Source: Spinacia oleracea
Lineage: Eukaryota; Streptophyta; Magnoliopsida; Caryophyllales; Amaranthaceae
Direction: 5' to 3'
DNA: 64,000 nt
Assembly: GCF_020520425.1 (NCBI RefSeq)
Contig: NC_079491.1
Span: 4,575,143 to 4,639,142, forward strand
Positions 22,861 through 35,800 of this stretch are shown piece after piece (within the stretch, counting starts at the first letter, position 1; the number at the start of each line of letters is the position of its first letter). The translations under genes and the position numbers were made by a program. Under the pieces are notes generated by a model. That model worked only from the letters and a program-made list of their open reading frames with translations, was not told the DNA's origin and did not search any database.

Positions 22861-24059
22861 ATAAATAAGAATTTAGTCTCAGATTACACATAAAGAAATA
22901 AAACCGTACGATTGCATAGAGAAATAGAGATTATATATACTAACAAAAATAATTGAGGAATACAATATCTCAAATCCAAGAATTAACACATTCCAGGAGT
23001 TATTCTTATTCATACAAGAAGGATAAAAAGGTGAAAATGTTAAAAAAAAATATTGCATTGACACAGTGTTCCTAATTACCATTTACTAACACAACAAATA
23101 TGTACATGTACTCCAGTTTGATTCTTGTACTGCCCAGAAAAATATCAAATGAAGGACATCTTTTCAACGAAGACACCACCTCGAAAACTCGAACTTTTCA
23201 AAAAAAAAAAGACTTGGAAGGTTACAGATATACAAAATGCAGTTTATAAAATAACTCGTATCCAAATATGCAAGTGTTCAAGAGGAATTAAAAGGGAGAG
23301 GGACTTGGTTTAGTACACCACCTTCAGGCATCCCTTGTAAGTTGTAACTTCAAAAATTACACCAAATTAAGAGAAGAAACTCCTCAAATAAGCCGTCGTA
23401 GTACTCACAAGTCACATTCAAATCCGGGCGGGCCTATCTCCCGAATCTGCGTAATCAGCTAAAAGTAACACCATCATGCTGTGTGAATCAGGATGCCAAA
23501 GTTTACCTCAGAAAAGGTGCAAAAACACAATCAACAATAAACATTAGGGTATTATACTCTTGTGCTTCATCCTTCAAATCATCTGCTCATAAAATGAAAT
23601 CAAAACATAAATATAACCCTCGAGTTCAAGGTGCGTAGGAAGAAAAGTATACACGCACGCATGAATACATCGTAGATGAATATTTAAGGCTTTAAGCTAG
23701 CAGTAATGTACCAGCAACAATGTCAAGGGAAGCATGATAAAATAGTGGCAGTACCTATGGACAGCGTACCAAAAAAATGAGACAATGATGCTCAATAACG
23801 AAGTAAATGGAGCGACAAATTTCAAACCACCGTGCACAAAGAAGAGACTTCAACCATCTGGAACTAGAATTAAGAGCAAAATCCAGTCGAAGGATCGGGG
23901 TTCAAAATTGTTGCCAATAAGGATTGAATGTAAACTGGTCGGAGAGAAGGGCAAATTAAAGCAGGTTTAAATTACAAAGGTCATATTTAAAGATCTCAAT
24001 TCCTAAGAGTCAAGAAGAAGAATTAAGTTGGATTGTAGGAGTGATAGCTCAATACCAGC

Positions 24060-24900
24060 CGGCGAAGGTGTTATGAGGGAAGAGTGAAGTCAGCACCAGA
24101 AGAAAAGGTTAATGGACAAAAGCAGGAAACTAGGTCAGAATGCTTTACATCCAAGTGTATAAGAAGAGAAGGATTACAGTACATGATGGGAGGTTCACAC
24201 ATACTACGTATGTTATAGCTTTTAACATAGAGATCATGTGAGGATCGAGGTACTGGAGAAACCTATGATTTAGGAAAAGGAGGAGGTAACATGATGGTCA
24301 TATAGTATGGCGTAACTAACTAGTCGTGCCCTTTTTGAGAGAAGTGCAAAGTCAGCACCAGAAGAAAAGGTTAATGGACAAGAGTAGGAAACTAGGTGTC
24401 GTTTGGTTCAAATAGGAAGTAGAATTTCCCATGAAATGCAAATACATAGGAAATGAGTTCCTTAATTAAATTCATGGGAACTTGTTAGAGTTGTTTGGTT
24501 AATATGTGTGAAGTAACTTCCCATGGGAATTTCTACTTACCTAGGGGGAACTAGGTAAGCAAATTCCCCCGTTTTGTGGGAAGTTGAAATTCCCATGAAT
24601 TTTCACTTCCCACATTTCATCAAAATATTGTTAACCAAACAACTCACATATAGCTTGTGTAATTTATAGGAATTCTAAATTCCCATGTTTTGTATGCCAA
24701 CCAAACAACACTAAGTCCAAAATGTGTTACATCCCAATGAATAAGACGGGAAGGATTATATACAGTACACACATAGAAGGTTCTCACATATGCTAAAGCT
24801 ACTAGCACACACATAATGTGGATAGAAAAGGAGGTTTCAGAGAGGCATATGATTGAGGATGAGGAGGTAACGTGGCGTTTTATAGTATGATTTGAATGAA
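24060..24900. repeat. Imperfect tandem duplication, second copy split by a MITE
   Basis: The stretch with AGTCAGCACCAGAAGAAAAG at about 24090 recurs at about 24352, and the following sequence (GAAGGATTACAGTACA, then GAGGTTCACACAT, then GGAGGAGGTAACATG) recurs after the MITE at 24750-24870. Each copy is about 240 bases. Copy 1 reads straight through the point (GGAAACTAG/GTC) where copy 2 has the insertion. Confidence 0.75.
24396..24712. mobile_element. MITE with TAGGTGTCGTTTGGTT ends
   Basis: Left end GTGTCGTTTGGTTCAAAT, right end GCCAACCAAACAACAC inverted to it. Flanking trinucleotides TAG and TAA are compatible with a PIF/Harbinger-type 3-base duplication that has drifted by one base. The tandem copy of the host sequence 300 bases upstream provides the empty site. 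No coding capacity. Confidence 0.75.
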
Positions 24901-25540
24901 AAGCTTATGTTTGCTGTGATATATGCTCTGGTTATTTCAGGTGTAGATCATCTAAGATATATATGAGGTGGGGGTTTGGTAAGCTAGGGCCTTTAAAGCA
25001 AGTCTTGTTTTTTGTGTTTCTTTTAACATTACCATACAATCTCAACTTTCTCATATTGCCCCTTTTTGTTTAGAAAACTTGGGTTTTCCGGGAAAACCAT
25101 TTTCCAGGAAAGTGTTTTCGGTCAAAACAAACGGAGCCTTAGAGGGCCCTAGGAGACACTTTGTGACATAATTCTTAAATAACAATCGCGCCTAGTAACT
25201 ATGACTAGAGTAGAGTTTCTTATCAAGAGTCAAGAACTAGCTTACTATTCCAACTTGCTACTAAATGTTGTCCAGGTGCATATCAATTTGACACGGAAAC
25301 AAACCAATTTGTGTAGGAAACAAATCCGTGCAAGAGAACAAATTCTTGAAGGAACGGTCAAAGAATAACATGCAACAACTGCAAGATAAATATGAATGTC
25401 TATCCACTCACATGAAGATGACAAACCGTGGATATAATCATTCCCGGATCAGAAAGTAGCACTATGAAATTCCTGATCAAGCTTTCCATGTGGACATGTT
25501 GTCGAAGCGTATGAGGACGGAAGAAAAAAGAACTGCCTCC

Positions 25541-25630
25541 ATCTTTAGATTATATAACGATGCGAGACAGCACGCATGTGCGTGAATGCTGACAAGCGTG
25601 CTCTCTCTCATCGTCAAACAATCTTTAGAT
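25541..25630 (-). ncRNA. MIR535: MIR535-like microRNA precursor hairpin
   Basis: On the minus strand the 5' arm at 25617-25596 reads U followed by UGACGAUGAGAGAGAGCACG and a final C. It differs from the widespread plant miR535 (UGACAACGAGAGAGAGCACG plus C, from memory) at two bases, both transitions. After a 20-base loop, the 3' arm at 25575-25553 reads GCGUGCUGUCUCGCAUCGUU, complementary to the mature arm except for about three mismatches. The stem continues outward through AUCUAAAGAU on both arms with a few mismatches, giving a compact hairpin of about 90 bases. miR535 belongs to the miR156/157/529 superfamily, whose known targets include SPL transcription factor mRNAs. Expression cannot be judged from sequence. 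A short peptide frame also crosses the hairpin, but it looks incidental. Confidence 0.85.
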
Positions 25631-25639
25631 GAATTATCA

Positions 25640-28430
25640 TAGCAGTAATAACCTGCAACAGAGGGATGATAATCAATCATGAGAAAGCTAGGATAACAGA
25701 TGGAAGTGTCAACACAGATACAAGTTCTCAGACTACAACACATATCTTATCATCAATACAAAGAACTGTAAAGGACAGACTCCAAGATCTTCTAATTTCT
25801 CAAGGTTAAAGCAATCAAAGAGGTGTACAAAGCAGAATTATTGATTGGAGCAATATTGAAAACACAAGTATAATATACATTCTTGTTAGTACATGACCCC
25901 GCAAATCTAATACTCCGGAAGTGTAATTACCATAAAAGTAACCAAATACAGGCATACAGCACATATATATCACACGCTTTGCAAGACATCAACAAACCAC
26001 CTCGAAGTAGAAAGAAGCAATATGATTAACAACATAATGCAACCATGATTTCTCTCTTTTTATAGTTACCTTAAAAACGTATTGGCCTAAATGATCAAGA
26101 AATAAATGACACAAAGAAGCTCTCTTCTATAGTAACAATAATACTAACGTAGTCTATAAAATGACAGTGAATTGACTCATACAATTGTCACATTGTTACA
26201 ACCCCTCGTGATTATAAGAATTAGTACATGATTTACAATTCCAGCTCAAACTTGAGGTCACCTTCAATTTGTGGAGGTATGTAACATGGATTCCAATTAT
26301 GCTATGATTAATTATTTTTAGGGGTGATATGATTTTCAAGCAGCATAATGAATCTCTGAAACTTGCTTTTTTTATGCTGTTACATATGTAGACACAAGAT
26401 ATTCTACATTAATTCCTACACCCATAAGTCCATATGTCGTTCAGCTTAGCCAATGCGACAAAACAAATAAGCCTGACAAATGCAAGATCACTAAGGTCAA
26501 AAACATTTAAGAAATGAAATATTAAAAAAAAAATTGATACGAACATGGAAAATCTAAAGAAAAAGTAATGAAAGGTCTGACCTTCCAAGTAAATTTAAAA
26601 CTTTGATGTGCATGCGTGTGCCAAAGTTTAACGCTGTGAAATTTGAGACAATAATTGATCATATCGTGATTTTCTTTTATCTGGAAGACCGGAACATGAT
26701 CCTTAAAATAACAATGACAATTCAGGGAGGCAGGGAGTAACAAGGATAGATAAAGTTTGAAATTTCTGCTATGACACCCTAAATCTTCAAAACGGGAGGT
26801 CCTACTCCTCCGCCCCTAAAAGATTGCATGTATTCCTTTCCAAGGCGTCCCTTTAAGTTTGTCTCATACCTTAAATGGTAAATTTTCTCACTCTCTATCT
26901 CTCTATCTCTCCTCATGGGCCCACTTTACCAACTCATGTGCAAAACTTAGACCCAAATAAAGTGAAGTTTGCTCTATGGAGCAATCTTTTAGGGTCGGAG
27001 GAAATAGCTAATAGATGCAAGTGCTATGTTTCATATGCTAAAATCACAAGTTGATGTTAATCAATCCCTCCATTGGAACTAATTGTCAAGTATATTATTA
27101 CGGGATGCGTTTAATTTTGACCACACTATACCAAATTTGACCATTATGGCTTCCACAAATACTACTGGAAAAACTTAGATTAACAACTACCACACAACTA
27201 GAAGTCTAGCATATAGGTGAAGGTCAACGAAAACATCGATATCACATGCATATAAGATTTGATTAATCAACTACTAAAACTTTGAAATCCCACAAAATTA
27301 CAATTGCCAACATACAATAACAAGACAATTCACCACAATTTACCATCTGTGCAAATCACTAGACTGGTGAAGGATTCCGATATATATCATCAAATTAAGC
27401 CACCTCAATTGATCAAATAAAATCTCAATCAATTACCATTACAATTGAAAGTAAAAATCAAGCATAATCCAATGACAGATAACTTTGACCAGCATCAAAC
27501 TAGATTAAGAAAATTATAATTACACAAAATTAAACAAAACAATTGCAAACAGCACAAATAACTGGAACTAAGAGCATACCAGAAACCCTAGATTCATGGT
27601 TGGAATAATGGAATTAATCAATTATTGCATCATAAAGTACAGCAATTGTACAATAATGGAAACCCATTACATCAAAATACATACCTATAAAAGGAAATAT
27701 TAAGGAAAACAACCTAAACAATAAAACATCATTAACCCCAGAAGAAGAAAACATGATTGACATTAAATCATTAATATAAAAAATCAAATCCAACCCATGC
27801 ATAACTTTATATTAACACTACCAATGTGTTATTGTCCTAGAGTCAAAGATTGAGCTCTATATACGCTATGTCACGTGTTAGAATCCTTCCCTATTTGTAA
27901 TTTATTCATACCCAAAAAATTAGATTAAGACTAACAATTAAGTAATTAGCCAAACCCCACAAAAATTCATCTCCTAAACTTTAAACATGAAAATTAAATC
28001 TTTAAATAAGAACACAAAATCACACCATTTTAATCATAGGGAACTACAAAATAATGCACAGCAAAAATGGAAGAAAATAGCAGAAATGAACCTTGCTTGT
28101 TGCTCATCAACTCTGGTAGATGAGAGAGAAAGAAGAGAGAGAAAATAGCATTGAGAAGAAGAGTGCAGTTTTTTTTTTTGGGTGATTTTCTGGGGAATTT
28201 TGTAGGTTTAGAAAATCGAAAGGACAGAGTAGTAATAAAAGAGGAAAATAAAAATCTAGTGTGGTAAATTGACGGACAGCTAATATGGGACCCACTTGAA
28301 AAGTAAAACATGTCGAAATAAGAGAGGTCCACGTGTAGGGATGTCTAATCAGGTGTTGCCACGTAAGAGGATGTACGGGAAGAAAGGTACACTCTGCTAC
28401 ACAGAAGAGGAGATGATAAGATTCAACGAC
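25640..28430 (-). other. Probable upstream transcribed region of the MIR535-like gene
   Basis: No protein gene is supported over 2.8 kb. A pyrimidine-rich leader-like stretch on the minus strand near 28090-28170 ends at a donor-like AAGCAAG/GTTCAT, and a TTTCTG/GTATGC donor lies near 27580, so a spliced primary transcript from about 28.2 kb to the hairpin is possible. This is an inference; the exons cannot be placed without RNA data. A Stowaway-like MITE lies within it. Confidence 0.35.
26803..27006. mobile_element. Stowaway-like MITE
   Basis: Ends TACTCCTCCGCCCCTAAAAG and, inverted, CTTTTAGGGTCGGAGGAAATA, with TA at both borders. The adjacent inner words GATTGC and GCAATC also pair. About 204 bases. 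Confidence 0.75.
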
Positions 28431-28989
28431 CAAATTATTAGTTTTATTACGAAGTACTTAAATTAATTAATCATTTATTTATTTATTTGATTGATTAAGA
28501 CAAGAAAGAGTACAACAACATTATCATGTGTGATGCACGATCCAATGTGGGTTGATTGGTAAGTGGAATGAATTAATTAACGGTATGATTAAAATTTAAT
28601 TAATTAAATAAATAAAAGTTGAAGAAAGGTACATTTCATAGAACCCTAATTTTGAAAAGGGGGGAAAAGAAGATGGGTTGGTTTATTAGATTATTGATCT
28701 GAATGGAAGGTACAATTCGACCTTCTTTTAGTATTTGTTGGTGTGTGAGTTGTCGACCTTTTGTGGGTGGTGGCCTGGTGGGGTGATTTTTGGCTAATCA
28801 ATTTGATTACTCTCTTCGTTCCTATCTTTGTCTCATACTTTGTTTTTATTTTGGTCCGTCTTTTAAAGATTATTTTATTTTCTTATATAGTAACAAGTTG
28901 TTATTATTTACACATTTGCGCACACTTGTAAAAGGAAAAAAAAAAAACCATAACTATTCACGTCTCCTTGTAATATTTTGTTCCAACCA

Positions 28990-29117
28990 ATAAAGTCTTG
29001 TCTAGTGGTTAATACTGAAGATCTGTGTACGACAGCCGACAGGTCTCATGTTCGATTTTCCACACCCCCATTTGCAATTTATATTGCCATTTATGGCACA
29101 TTCGCTCCCCAAAAAAA
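28990..29117 (+). mobile_element. tRNA-derived SINE
   Basis: A-box-like TCTAGTGGTTAATACTG at the left, B-box-like CATGTTCGATTTTCC about 45 bases downstream, and the family tail with GCACATTCGCTCCCCAAAAA. It is diverged from the intact copy at 10143-10260. Flanking duplication not resolved. Confidence 0.65.
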
Positions 29118-29212
29118 TATCTCCCTTTATCCCTAAATGTTTGTCCCACTTTTCGCAAGTTCCGTAAAAATCTTTAATTATATACGCGTAAAAAGTTCAT
29201 ACTCTAAAATTA

Positions 29213-29569
29213 TACTCCCTTCGTTCCTAAATAAGTGTCACATTTGGGCTCGGGCACGGTAATTAATAAAGTTGTAAAGTGTGTAAGAGTTAATGATTGA
29301 GAATGTTTTTTTTGGGGAAAGGATAAAGTAGATAATTGTTTAATTGAATAAAGTACAATAAAAGTGTATGTGGGGATTGAAAAGTGGAAAAGTGTAGAAT
29401 GCGTAAGTAAAAGTAATTATGATTTATAGAAAAGTGGTAAAAGTGTATGAAAAAATGTGAAAAGTGTATGGAAAAGTGGGAAAAGTACATGTTTAAAAAT
29501 AGAAATGTGACACTTATAAGGGAACACCAAAAATGGAAATGTGACACTTATTTAGGAACGGAGGGAGTA
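29213..29569. mobile_element. Stowaway MITE, well preserved
   Basis: Ends TACTCCCTTCGTTCCTAAAT and, inverted, ATTTAGGAACGGAGGGAGTA with TA duplications; the pairing runs on through AAGTGTCACATTT. About 357 bases, with an extra internal copy of the AAATGTGACACTTAT terminal word near 29500. Confidence 0.88.
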
Positions 29570-30225
29570 CATTGAATCGAGTCTAACAAGATTTCATTTG
29601 TTATAGGTTAGTGATAACCCATGGTCAAACTTCTTACAAATGTAATAGGGCAAACATTTAGGGACGAACAAATAAATCACAATTTGTTGATTTATGGGGC
29701 AAAACAATAAGGGTGGATGGAGTAATTATGGGGCATCTTTAATGAGACATTTTTTAATATAGTTAGTGGCTTAGTGGAAAATGTGTAAGAAGTGGGGAGT
29801 GATGAGTGGGGGTGTGAAATTTTAAATGATTTTTTTGTAGGGAGTAGGATGTATGTGGGTTAATAGGTAAGTGTGAGAAATAATATATTATTGGTAAATA
29901 TTTCCATTTATAGAAGCGGTACTGTATTAAGGGACGACCCGAAAAGGAAAGAGGTGCGAGTATTAAGGGACCGATAGAGTACAGACTTTCTGAGCCGTTG
30001 TGACAATAAATACAACATAACTACAAACCTACCGAAGGGGCAAAAGGTCTTACACGCCCAGGGTGTACAATAATCGAGATAACTTCAACCCAATTTTTTA
30101 TAACTATTAAGATGTTTTTATTAACTTTTATATTATAAAATATTATGAAAAAATGTTGATATAAAAACATTCTAAAGGGTTAAATAGGTAGCTTACTACA
30201 TTATTCGTCATTTTGAAGGAATAAT

Positions 30226-30306
30226 TTTCAAGTTCGAATCCTCCCGCACCCATTTGTAATTTACATTGCCCTTATAGGCTCGTGACTCATTCGCACCCAA
30301 AAAAAG
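30226..30306 (+). mobile_element. SINE 3' half
   Basis: Starts near the B box (AAGTTCGAATCCTCCCGCAC) and keeps the family tail ending TCATTCGCACCCAAAAAAAG. The 5' half with the A box is missing; in its place is the palindrome-type repeat at 30040-30225. Confidence 0.65.
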
Positions 30307-31284
30307 AAGCAACAGCAGGAGAACAGAGGGAAGACTCGATAAGCAAAATCAGATTGCGTGCAAGATTTTGTTAAAAATTAAGCTACATGGCATGACAACA
30401 GTATATTAGCAAAATTCTGGAACGAAAATAAAAGGATTTCAGCAAAATTCTAGTAATGGAAAACATGATTTCGAGTAGAACTACAGGACACAAGATCAAA
30501 TTCATAGGATCAATAGCTTTTGTACTCATTCTTCAATCAAAGGGGATGATTCACTTGGGATCATCAAATCTTCACCTGAATCATGCAACAAAATCTCCAG
30601 AACCTTGTAAAAACTGTCCTCTGCATCCAGTAGTCTTCGCGTCATGGAAGTATATCAGTGCTGCTGATTTGTACTTCAATGTCTTCCACAAATTACCTAC
30701 ATTACAAAATTACATCCATGATAGATTGATAAGAATTTGCAAATTGCCAGAAACTTCAACGGATTTATGTTCTTAGTTTGCAGACTCGTTTATGCAGAGA
30801 GTATACTTTAAGGTTTCAGGTGTTGTGTGGTTTGGTTGATATATTATGTACAGAGGAAATATTTTAAGACATCAAAATGTGATGTAATTACTAGTCTGTT
30901 GCCCAAGCCATGCCTCGGGTTGCTACTTTGAAAAGTATAACTGTATATATTCGATTTTTTATTAAAAAAAAACTTGCCTAAAAGAACATTGTTATTATGT
31001 CGCAAATGGAAGGAAAAAAATTCAAAAACCACAAAATTCAAGTTGCTAAGTTATTTCTTTAATGAATTTGAAGTGTCTTAAAGCACAACAAATACTTGGC
31101 TAAGACTTATTATTTAATACTTGTTGCTAACAAGTTCGAATCTTTATAGTAACACATTTTTGTTGTCACGATAATTGCTAAATATGTAATGTGGCACGGT
31201 TTTAGTGCTAAAATATTGTTACATGTGGGCCTGTGGCACTTATACTTTCTTATAAACGTTTTTCAATGGAGTAGTATAGACAGA

Positions 31285-32854
31285 TTACCTCAAGACACTT
31301 TGTTGCCTCCCGTCTGGGATAGCAAACAGAACAATTGGCTTTGAACGTCTCACAAAGGGAACATCACATCTGAAGTACCCTTTCCTCTCTAATTGAATAA
31401 CTTCTCCGTGTTTCAGATTTCTCAAGTTTGCATCTCCAATAGCCAAAGTCTCTTTCTTTGTGACAGGATTCAACACACCAAGGAAATCCTCATCACCGTC
31501 CGCCTGAATCAAGTTTAACAAGAAGATTGGTCAGAGAAACAACTTATATAGTTATATCCCTCCTAATTTGAAGAGGAAAGATAAAGCATTTACTTGTTTA
31601 TCAGAAAAAAATGGAAAAATAAACTCCCTCAGTCCCAATTTATTTTTTACGCTTTCTGTTTCTAATGTCCCATTTTAATCTCTACACTTAGAATCTTTCC
31701 TTTTATATTGTATAAAAGTCCCTAATATTCTGTCACACATCGTGTCAAATGATTATTTCAACCAATCAAATTCATTTTGGTTATTTTTAACATTAAATCA
31801 ATCACTTTCCCATTAAAACATTAATGTCAAATTTTTGATAAAAGTGAAAATATTAGTAATACACGTAATTTGCATTGTTTAAGTTAAACAAAAAAAGATG
31901 GAAACATTAAAAAGTTAAACAAAAAAAAGAATCTTTATCCACATTAATTATTTGTTAAATCGCATGCATGATAATACCAAACGTAAAATATAAAAAGGGA
32001 CGGAGGGAATACCTTCTTCTTTGTAATTAAGTAATCAAACTCCACAAGCTGAAGTTTAACTAACTCATCTATCTCAGGCAACCAGGTTAGCTTCAACTTA
32101 GTGGTCTTGACTGATCCATCGAGATTCAGAACCCCTATTAACTGTGTAACTTTACCAGCGTCGTCCTTCTTAATCTCTTTAATAATGGCATTCCCCCAGT
32201 CCATCAAAGTCACTTCTTCATTGACAGAGATGGCCTCTGCGTCGGCATGATCAATCCATATGTTCTTCGTGAACGTTGTGCACTTCTCTCCAGCACCTTC
32301 GTACTTTTTATGACGGGGTATGATCCGTGCAAATGGTTGCTCAGGCCCATCAGTTAGAGTCACCATAACACGGCTCTCCTCTGTTACTGCAGTGTGTCTA
32401 GCACACACAGGATCAAAGATCTTTTTGTTTATGGACCACAGCTTATCCCATTCCATGAGATTGAGATTTTTGGAAGCCCCCTGCAGAAAAGAAAAAACAG
32501 ACAAGGAACAGAATTATACAAGGAGAAATATACAGTCAAAAGCGGGTAGGGTGATTAAATGGTCAATTTTAGCGGGTCCGTAGTGGGCGGGTCACGGGCC
32601 AATAACGGGCCGATTGTGGGCGGGGACAATAATCGAACAAGGAAAGTTGGAAAAGAAATAGAGTTGTATGCGAATACAAGTGAATACGAAGCTATCCATA
32701 TAATTTTTTATATTATGACTATTTTAGTTTTCAATTATACTGTAATAAGTTTGGCCCTATATTGACCCTGTCCAATAAGAACCCTACCCAATAAAAGCCC
32801 TATTAACATGACCCAAACCCTATACCAATTGGGCTACCCTGGCCAATAACCATG

Positions 32855-32890
<36 letters not shown>

Positions 32891-35800
32891 TGTACGGAGG
32901 ACAGTACAAGCTACTAATTGCAGAACATAATTAATTTGTTGCCATCTCACCTGTTCAAGTATGAACTGGATTAAAGCCTCAATTTTGAGCCCTCTACGGA
33001 CAATGCCTTGCACAGTGGGAAACCGAGGGTCATCCCAGCCATCAACCTTTCCATGTTGAACAAACCAGAGAAGCTTGCGTTTGCTGAGAAGAGTGTAGAC
33101 CATATTCAGTCTACTAAATTCATATAAATGAACTTTTCTTAGTCCCATATCCTTTTGAATCCAGTCATATTGAGCATTGCGATCATGATATTCACTAGAC
33201 CTAAGAGCATGTGTTATTCCTTCCACGGAATCTACAAATGGACAGGCAAAGTCATAAGTAGGGTAGACCTTATACTTGGACCCTATCCGATGGTGAGGCA
33301 TTGGATTGCATCTGTAGTAAACAGGGTCACGAAGGGATTTGTTTGGATCCTGCATATCCAGCTTGCCTCTAACGCAACACATTAAACCCCTTTCAGATCC
33401 GGCAATCATTTCCTTCCATAGCTCTAGGTTCGTTTCCACACTGTTATTCCTGCATTTTGATTCAATCCCTTCCCCTCTTTCATACTGCATTTGCTCACGT
33501 GGTGAATCATCAACATATGCTTTACCCTGTCGGATCAAATTCTCAGCCATTTCCATCAACTCAGGGAAGAAATCAGAAGTATATGTAACCTTATCATAAA
33601 CAATGCCCAAAGTCTCAATATCCTTGAGAATGTTGTCAACAAACTCAGTACTCTCTTTGGCTGGGTTTGTGTCATCAAAGCGCACAATCAGACGTCCTTT
33701 ATACCTTTCAGCAAAATATTTATTCAACAATGCTGCTTTTGAGTGTCCAATGTGAAGATACCCACTAGGCTCTGGAGCAAACCTTAGACAAACTTTCCCA
33801 ATTTCAGCATGAGGAAGGTCTATTTCAGACTGGTTAGATGTTTTCACCTTCTCGTTGATATCACCACCACCAGTGCTCTTTGATTCATTTCGAGACTCTT
33901 GGTCTTTCAATTTCGCACTCGCGGGCTTCCCCTGGCCCTTTTTCCCAACATATGCTTGCAAGATCTCACTCAAAGCACTGAATTCAGAGGTTAGCGAGTT
34001 GTACCAACGAACCAAGTTTCGGTATTTCTTGTTAGACTTTATCAAGCTTTCCCACCTTGGGCCAGTACCTACATAACAAAACTTCAACAAGTTCAAAATG
34101 GAAAATATCTACAGAACCTACATTGTAAATTCCAATGTACTAGATAACTATTCAATGAATATTGAATACTTGAACATATTTTTTTCACAACTAAAAAGGA
34201 CTTTTTTGACCCCCCCCCCCCACCCCCCCCTCAAAAATCCAACCTGGATCGGTTCACCTAGCAGGCTGGCAACTAGGTCCTATGGTCCATTCATGGAAGC
34301 TCAAGACACACATATATATGTATATAAGTTAAAACTGACAGCCAGATCTTCAACTCCTATGTAAACAGCTCAAGCAAAAAAACCAAGAATTGACAAACCA
34401 ACTATTCGATACAGGTGTTAGCACCTAGATTGAGGCAACCAATAGTTATTCTAATAAAAATCTTTTGAAATAAGGTGCTTCCCTGTCACTGAAAATTGGT
34501 GAAGACCTATCTCAATTCCAGAGGAATAACTTATAGATTTTAACTCCCCCAAACAAAAACTTATCACAGGCTGATATATAAGGGGAACAATGCAAATGGT
34601 TGATGCTGTGATTTTAACATTCAGAGTATATCCTCAACCAATGATATATATGAGCACATCCTCTACCTAAATCACAGGAAACACCACTTCCGCCATTATT
34701 AAGATATTTCTTGTTCAGCTTTACTGCTAAAGTCTCCATCATCAAATGTCTATCGCTCTTATACGTGTATGCAGAAATTATCTACTGTACAAAGTGTGAT
34801 GTGGGCAGAACAAGGAAAGTGATTTTACCAATTTGAAAATGGAAACATTATGATCGTGAATCATATAACATATTAACATCTACCCAAAAACAATTAAGCA
34901 CGAGTATATATATATCAGACATGCTCTTCGGAAGCTTAAAGTTTATGAATCTAGTTCAGAGTTTCCTCACTTAGATCACACACACCCCTAGGTCCCTAAC
35001 TACACGAGTGCCATTGGGCCAATATGAAAATTGCATAATCACTTAGGTAAGCATAAAAACACATCAGAAATTTAAAGAAAAATGCACAATAAAGATTTAC
35101 TAAAATATTAATATCTCTACCAGCAAGGGCAGCCCACAATGCGATGTCAGCAATTGATACATCATAGCCAACCAAAAAAGTGTTAGCCGATAAATAGGTG
35201 TCCAGATAGTTGCAACCAGATTCAAACTCAGATCCTTTATCAAGAATGGGTACACAATCCAACATTTGATCAATCTGTAAAGGAATGCATGCAGAATTAG
35301 AACAGAATTCAGGCTAAAGCCCCTGTAGTCTCATAAAAAAACCAAAATATGTTTAAGGGGGAAAACCTGTCCAGTCTGTAATAGATTCTTCCCATAAATA
35401 GTCCGGTTAGTCGCAACTCTGCCTACATAACGCAGTAAAACAGAAGTTCCACGGAGCATAGACCTATTGTAATAGTCAGAATACCAGTAATTAGTTATAA
35501 AAGTGGCTTTGGTACGTCGTTGGGAAACAAAGTTTTCGTCAAATGATAAAATTGCAACACGTTTGCAGAAGAACCCAAGTAGTATAATTAATTTCCCGGT
35601 GACCCCAAAGTAATGTCACATATCAATTTCAAGTATAAGAGACGGGCATGTATATGCAAATCGCTGGATAAAATATGTCATGATCCCTCCCCATCTCTTC
35701 CCCAATCACTTTTAGTTTGGTTGGATACAAAGAGAAACGCGTGAAACTATACAAAGCCTTCCTAACAGCAATGAGTTCAATCAAACTTCTCATACATCCT

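Larger units (their letters stand above)
23300..25540. other. Region downstream of the MIR535-like hairpin
   Basis: No protein gene could be built here. A minus-strand terminal-exon-like frame at about 23420-23458 (acceptor GCAG, then IREIGPPGFECDL and stop) is noted but unsupported by upstream exons. The stretch contains an imperfect tandem duplication (about 24060-24300 and 24330-24900), the second copy split by a MITE. If the microRNA transcript is long it may extend through this area. Confidence 0.4.
28431..31284. other. Intergenic, nested MITE and SINE remnants
   Basis: No gene supported. It includes partial Stowaway-like ends (about 28800, 29120, 29640 and 29720), a full Stowaway (29213-29569), a SINE (about 28990-29117), the second palindromic-repeat copy (30040-30225) joined to a SINE 3' half (30226-30306), and near 30893 a possible reversed Helitron 3' end (ACTAGTCTGTTGCCC). 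A 106-residue + frame at 30456 has no recognisable domain. Confidence 0.55.

Noticed and set aside
25477-25743. 88-residue frame across the microRNA hairpin
   Set aside because: The inverted repeat explains the sequence better and the peptide has no known domain.
30456-30776. 106-residue + frame
   Set aside because: No domain, no splice context and no sign of conservation visible; treated as chance.
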